Shown piece by piece: positions 60,523 to 64,000 of a DNA stretch of 64,000 bases (position 1 is the stretch's first letter; each line of letters opens with the position of its first letter). Location: the NCBI GenBank assembly GCA_023265395.1, contig JAHFTX010000002.1:62001-126000 (forward strand), given 5' to 3'. A model generated the notes under the pieces. It searched no databases. It had not been told where the DNA came from and saw nothing but the letters and a program-made list of their open reading frames with translations. This DNA comes from Thermoplasmata archaeon (GTDB taxonomy: Archaea > Thermoplasmatota > DTKX01 > JAHFTX01). A program made the translations under genes and the position numbers.

Positions 60523-61929
60523 ATGCGCCCGGATCGCCGCAAGGCGATGGTGGCGATCGTCGGCCGCGACCTGCGCCAGGTGCGCCGGCACGGGCTGGTG
60601 ACGCTGCAGGTGGTCAGCACCCTGCTCTTCCTCTTTGGCCTCGTCGCCTTCAGCTTCGTCGGCTCCAACATCCGGGAGTGCGGCTTCACCTCGATGACCG
60701 GGTCGGTGCCTGGTGGCTGCGGCGTACCGCTGCAGGGACAGTTGCACGTGACCAGCCTCAACGGAGCGGCGCCGTTGCATGTCGTGGTCGTCGCGCAGGT
60801 GCAGGGTGGCACGGCTCCCTACGAGTACGCCTGGTCCTCGGGGGACGGCCGCGAGGGTCGCGGCACCGTGGGCGACTTCACCTACGATCGGCCCGGGACC
60901 TACCTGATCAACCTGCACGTGCGCGACAGCGGTGAGGGGGACCTCTCGCTCGGCCCGATCCCGGTGGCGGTCTCGGCACCGCCGCTGCCTCCCGAGCACG
61001 CGCCCCTGGTGGTCGCCATCGGCGCCGACCATCTCGAGGGGGGGGCGCCCCAGGTGGTCTCCCTCTATGCCGCGGTGGCCGGAGGGGTGGGACCCTACAC
61101 CTACGCCTGGCAGCTGGGCGACGGGCGCACCGACACCCAAGAGCGACCGGTGCACCTCTACGGCGTCGGCCAGCATGGCGTGCGGTTGACGGTCACCGAC
61201 GCCTCGGGGCACAACGTCACCACCGAGCCGCTCCACGTGGAGTCCTTCGGACCCAGCGGGGGAGGGCTGCCCTTTACCCTCCTCGACATCGCCTTCGGGT
61301 ATGCCGCACTGGTCTGCGCGTTGCTGCTGCCGACCATCTTCGCCCTGACCTTCCGCCACGAGCTGGCCCGCGGCACCGTGCGGGTGCTGACCACCTACCC
61401 CGTGGGCGTGCTCGAGGTGACGGTGGCCAAGCTCTGCTCGACGGGGGCGCTGGGGCTGCTGCTGGGCCTGCCCATCGTGGTGCTGCCGATGCTCCTTGCC
61501 GGGCTGCCCACCTCGACGGTGCTGGGGATCTTCCTGGTGGCCTACCTGCTGACGATGGTCACCATCGCCGTCGGGGCGATGCTCTCGTGCCTGCTGGCCC
61601 GTGCCCGCGGCCGGATGGTGCTGCGACCGACATCGATCCCCTTTGCGCTGACCATCCCGTTCTTCGTCCTCACGCGGCTGTCGGGCTGGCTCCTCCAAGG
61701 GCTGGTCCTGTTGGTGCATCTGCCCCAGGGCACGGCCGATGGACTGGCGGCGGTGCTGCTGCCGCTGGTGACCATCTCGCCCTACCATCAGGGAGGGCTG
61801 CTGCTGTCGATGGTCCAGCACGGGGGCAACGTCCCCGATGTCCTGGTCTGGCCACTGCCGGTGCTGGTGCTCCTCGCCGGCGGCGTCGTGACCAAGGCGC
61901 TCTACCCCGACCTCTACGAGCGGGAGTGA
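60523..61929 (+). CDS. ABC-2 permease with two PKD domains in an extracytoplasmic loop
   Basis: 468 residues. The first helix (LVTLQVVSTLLFLFGLVAFS) is followed by a ~200-residue extracytoplasmic region with two PKD domains. The first is APYEYAWSSGDGREGRGT with PGTYLINLHVRDSG; the second is GPYTYAWQLGDGRTD with GQHGVRLTVTDASG. Then five or more helices form an ABC-2 membrane domain (LDIAFGYAALVCALLLPTIF, TLLGxxx-type helices, and RHELARGTVRVLTTYPVG before helix 3, a common ABC-2 coupling feature). PKD domains mediate protein or glycan contacts on surfaces, so the loop may bind a substrate or the S-layer. The ATG at 60523 is 2 bases after the ATPase stop. Confidence 0.85.
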   Translation: MRPDRRKAMVAIVGRDLRQVRRHGLVTLQVVSTLLFLFGLVAFSFVGSNIRECGFTSMTGSVPGGCGVPLQGQLHVTSLNGAAPLHVVVVAQVQGGTAPYEYAWSSGDGREGRGTVGDFTYDRPGTYLINLHVRDSGEGDLSLGPIPVAVSAPPLPPEHAPLVVAIGADHLEGGAPQVVSLYAAVAGGVGPYTYAWQLGDGRTDTQERPVHLYGVGQHGVRLTVTDASGHNVTTEPLHVESFGPSGGGLPFTLLDIAFGYAALVCALLLPTIFALTFRHELARGTVRVLTTYPVGVLEVTVAKLCSTGALGLLLGLPIVVLPMLLAGLPTSTVLGIFLVAYLLTMVTIAVGAMLSCLLARARGRMVLRPTSIPFALTIPFFVLTRLSGWLLQGLVLLVHLPQGTADGLAAVLLPLVTISPYHQGGLLLSMVQHGGNVPDVLVWPLPVLVLLAGGVVTKALYPDLYERE

Positions 61930-61980
61930 CCCTTCCCCCGTGCGGCAGGGGGAGCGGTTTGGGGTCCCCGCGCGATTGGA

Positions 61981-62787
61981 CTAGCGCGTGCGCGCACGCG
62001 TGCGAGGTGCGTCCTCGACGAGCTGGTAGATGTTGCCATCGGGGTCGAGCATCTCGCCCTCCAGTCCGCCCCAGGGGGCCGGGGCGACCTCCTTGGCGAA
62101 GCGCACCTTCCGCTTGCGCAGCTGCTGCTGCAGGGCAGGCAGGTCGCGGCCCCGCAGCATGATGTAGGTCCGCTCACCGATCGCAGCGAGGTCGCTCTGG
62201 TAGAGCGCCGGGTCCTCGTAGTGGGAGCGCTTGGGGGTAAAGGGCATCAGCCCGGTGCCGTTGGGCTGCAGACGATAGCTCGCATACTCATCGCCACCGG
62301 CCTTGGTGAACCCCAGCGTGCCCGTGTAGAAGCGCGCCAACCGTGCCCGGTTGCGCGAGGCGACGGTGATGAAGTCGAGCTTGCCCAGCTTCGTCGGAGG
62401 CGACTTCAGCCGGCCGTTGCCCGAGAGGAAGTAATGGTTGCCATCGGGGTCGTCGAAAGCTCCCCAACCATCACCCCACACCTCCACGGGGACCTTCTTC
62501 TTGCGCAGCGCGGCGACCGTCGCGTCGAAGTCCTTGACGCAATAGCCGATGCCGGTGGGCTGGCCGATCATGGCCGTGACCTGGCGCGCGGGCAGTCCCC
62601 ACGCAGCCGGCTCCCACAGGTTGAGCGAGGCATCGGCCCCCTCGAGGGTCGGGCCCAGCGCGATGTAGCCCATCTTGGGCATGCGCGCGCGCACCTTCAG
62701 TCCCATCGTCGTGGTGAAGAACCGCGTCGCCGTCGCTTGGTCCGAGACGAAGACCCCCACCTGGCTGACCGTCAGCAACTTGCCCAT
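61981..62787 (-). CDS. Double VOC (glyoxalase/dioxygenase-fold) protein
   Basis: 268 residues with two vicinal oxygen chelate modules. Module 1 is VSQVGVFVSDQATATRFFTT to AFDDPDGNHYFLSG; module 2 is KLDFITVASRNRARLARFYT to EMLDPDGNIYQLVE. DPDGN near each end is typical of VOC domains, but the usual His/Glu metal ligands are largely lacking, so it may be a binding rather than a catalytic protein. The start at 62787 (ATG) follows a TATA-like box at 62822-62831. The long frame upstream of it is the shadow of the divergent gene. Confidence 0.83.
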   Translation of the reverse strand: MGKLLTVSQVGVFVSDQATATRFFTTTMGLKVRARMPKMGYIALGPTLEGADASLNLWEPAAWGLPARQVTAMIGQPTGIGYCVKDFDATVAALRKKKVPVEVWGDGWGAFDDPDGNHYFLSGNGRLKSPPTKLGKLDFITVASRNRARLARFYTGTLGFTKAGGDEYASYRLQPNGTGLMPFTPKRSHYEDPALYQSDLAAIGERTYIMLRGRDLPALQQQLRKRKVRFAKEVAPAPWGGLEGEMLDPDGNIYQLVEDAPRTRARTR

Positions 62788-62821
62788 CAGGACACCTCGA
62801 TGAGGGCCGGACCAAGCCGTG

Positions 62822-62831
62822 GGGCATAAGC
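62822..62831 (-). promoter_or_regulatory. TATA-like box for the VOC gene
   Basis: An ACGCTTATGC element on the minus strand about 35-44 bases before the ATG at 62787, predicting a short leader. Confidence 0.45.
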
Positions 62832-62910
62832 GTGTGCCCCACCGGCGCGGGAGGCTCTTCGGGGGGGTGCACCGAAAGAGGCAAGGTGCCCGGCGGCACG
62901 TGGCGGCCTC

Positions 62911-64000
62911 ATGGAAATAGACCGGCGCCGCAAGCTGATGGCGCTCTCCATCGTCGTCCTGTTGCTGCTTGCAGGTGGCGTGGTGCTCCTGTTCCGGCCC
63001 GGGATGTGGGGCACGACACCGCGGCAGGGTGCGCCGGCGACGCCGATGGTGCCCTTCGTGATCTGCGACCCGCAGTGCAACCCCGACATCGACCCCGGCC
63101 CGGCCCCGGTCAACGAGGTCGACATCGGGATCAACCCCGTCGACCCGCTCAACATGATCGTCTCGGGCAACGACTACAACACCTCGACCGGCCTCCACTG
63201 GTTGGGCGTCTACTGGAGCAAGGACGGCGGCAAGAACTGGAACCACTCGATGCTCGAGGGCTGCCCCGGCTGCCCCGACAACCAGCTCTCCACCTTCGCC
63301 GGCAGCGGTGACCCGGTCATCGTCTACGGCGCCGACGGAACGGCCTACCTCGCCGGCATCGCCTCGGGAGACCGCGACAGCGCCCCGATCCAGCGGCTGC
63401 TGCGCCGCGACCCATTGTCGGTGACCCTCTCGGCGATCTCCACCGACGGCGGGGCGACCTGGTCCAACATCGCCTATCAGGGGACCGCCTACACCCGCCT
63501 GACCTTCCACGACAAGGAGTGGATCGAGACCGACCCCAACAGTCAGTACGTCTACATGGCGTGGATCGCCTTCGAGGGGGCCGTCACCTCTCGGATGCAG
63601 GTGAGCACCTCCGCCGACGGCGGGCGGACCTGGGGCACGCCGGTCATCTACACCGAGCTGCGGCAGCTGGAGCTCAACACCCAAGGGGCGACGCCGATGG
63701 TCGGCGCCGACGGCACGCTGGTCGTGGCCTTCATCGACTACCAGAAGAACCAGATGATGGCCGTCCGCTCCCACGACCACGGCGCCACCTTCGATTCGCC
63801 GACGCCGGTGTGCCCCGTCACCCCGATCAACCGCAACTTCCCGGAGTACACCTTCCGGACACCGACGATCCCGCAGGGCGTGGTCGACCGCAGCGGCGGT
63901 CCCCACGACGGCCGTTACTACCTGACCTGGGAGGACATGGCCTCGGGCAACTCCGACATCCAGCTGACCTACAGCGATGACGGCGGGGTCACCTGGTCCG
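62911..64000 (+). CDS. Membrane-anchored BNR-repeat (sialidase-like) surface protein, 3' end missing
   Basis: The frame is open to the end of the window, at least 363 residues. A signal anchor (LMALSIVVLLLLAGGVVLLF) near residues 9-28 places the rest outside. BNR/Asp-box sequences of the form S-x-DGG-x-TW are seen repeatedly: YWSKDGGKNW, STDGGATWSN, TSADGGRTWG, SHDHGATFDS and YSDDGGVTW. This is the beta-propeller of sialidases and other glycan-binding proteins. The catalytic Arg triad and Tyr of a true sialidase cannot be judged from this part. ATG 62911 fits a position just before the anchor. Confidence 0.83.
   Translation, partial: MEIDRRRKLMALSIVVLLLLAGGVVLLFRPGMWGTTPRQGAPATPMVPFVICDPQCNPDIDPGPAPVNEVDIGINPVDPLNMIVSGNDYNTSTGLHWLGVYWSKDGGKNWNHSMLEGCPGCPDNQLSTFAGSGDPVIVYGADGTAYLAGIASGDRDSAPIQRLLRRDPLSVTLSAISTDGGATWSNIAYQGTAYTRLTFHDKEWIETDPNSQYVYMAWIAFEGAVTSRMQVSTSADGGRTWGTPVIYTELRQLELNTQGATPMVGADGTLVVAFIDYQKNQMMAVRSHDHGATFDSPTPVCPVTPINRNFPEYTFRTPTIPQGVVDRSGGPHDGRYYLTWEDMASGNSDIQLTYSDDGGVTWS

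Overview
The window looks like the chromosome of a G+C-rich archaeon (by eye roughly two thirds G+C). The archaeal evidence is independent of any one gene: an initiator tRNA-Met with an A-U first pair and a G-rich anticodon stem, AT-rich TATA-like boxes about 25 nt before short or absent leaders, an isopentenyl phosphate kinase / type 2 IPP isomerase / prenyl synthase set, an archaeal-type glutamyl-tRNA synthetase, a split transketolase with a TalC-type transaldolase, a single-domain KaiC-like ATPase and PKD-rich surface proteins. A Thermoplasmatota-like lineage is my best guess, but it is inferred from gene content and not proven. No rRNA, CRISPR array, integrase or transposase was seen, and no gap between genes exceeds about 300 bases.

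Layout. 1-6.8 kb: the 3' end of a B12-dependent ribonucleotide reductase, a multi-PAS sensor ATPase with a ferredoxin, a HIT protein, a MutY-type glycosylase convergent with a pterin dehydratase-cupin fusion, initiator tRNA-Met and malate dehydrogenase. 6.9-14.1 kb: a minus-strand operon metG - IPK - fni - GGPP synthase - gltX with overlapping or closely spaced genes. 14.1-21 kb: a protein with many zinc ribbons, then a flippase / methyltransferase / phosphotransferase surface-polymer group, then a KaiC-like ATPase. 21-26.5 kb: an AT-rich promoter island with a small unknown gene, elongator tRNA-Met, a secreted membrane-anchored protein with a repetitive cytoplasmic tail, and glutamine synthetase divergent from an Lrp-type regulator.

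26.5-38.7 kb: a hypothetical protein, a glycerol kinase-like FGGY kinase with MoaB, a ketopantoate reductase-like enzyme, a peroxiredoxin, a polytopic protein resembling heme-copper oxidase subunit I relatives, tRNA-Leu, a membrane-anchored protein built from an internal duplication, and a large MrfA-like helicase. 38.7-48 kb: a surface protein, then the non-oxidative pentose phosphate genes (rpe divergent from tktN-tktC-tal around a perfect palindrome), then a 1194-residue PKD surface protein. 48-64 kb: a PH-like membrane protein, a lipid-linked mannosyl transfer pair (GT39 and GT2-GtrA), an orphan TadC, an AniA-type copper nitrite reductase, a TerB-like protein, acetyl-CoA synthetase, an ArsB-like permease, an ABC exporter whose permease carries two extracytoplasmic PKD domains, a VOC protein, and the start of a secreted BNR-repeat protein.

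The genes fit a free-living heterotroph that uses acetate and glycerol-type carbon, makes ether-lipid precursors by the IPK branch, makes pentoses by the non-oxidative pathway, glycosylates its surface proteins, and tolerates oxygen or nitrogen oxides. The most unusual items are the shared helical-hairpin tail linking the zinc-ribbon protein to a surface receptor, the PKD-bearing ABC permease, the duplicated coiled-coil protein with no standard start codon, the palindromic divergent promoter of the pentose phosphate genes, and the AT-rich island driving a 71-residue protein.
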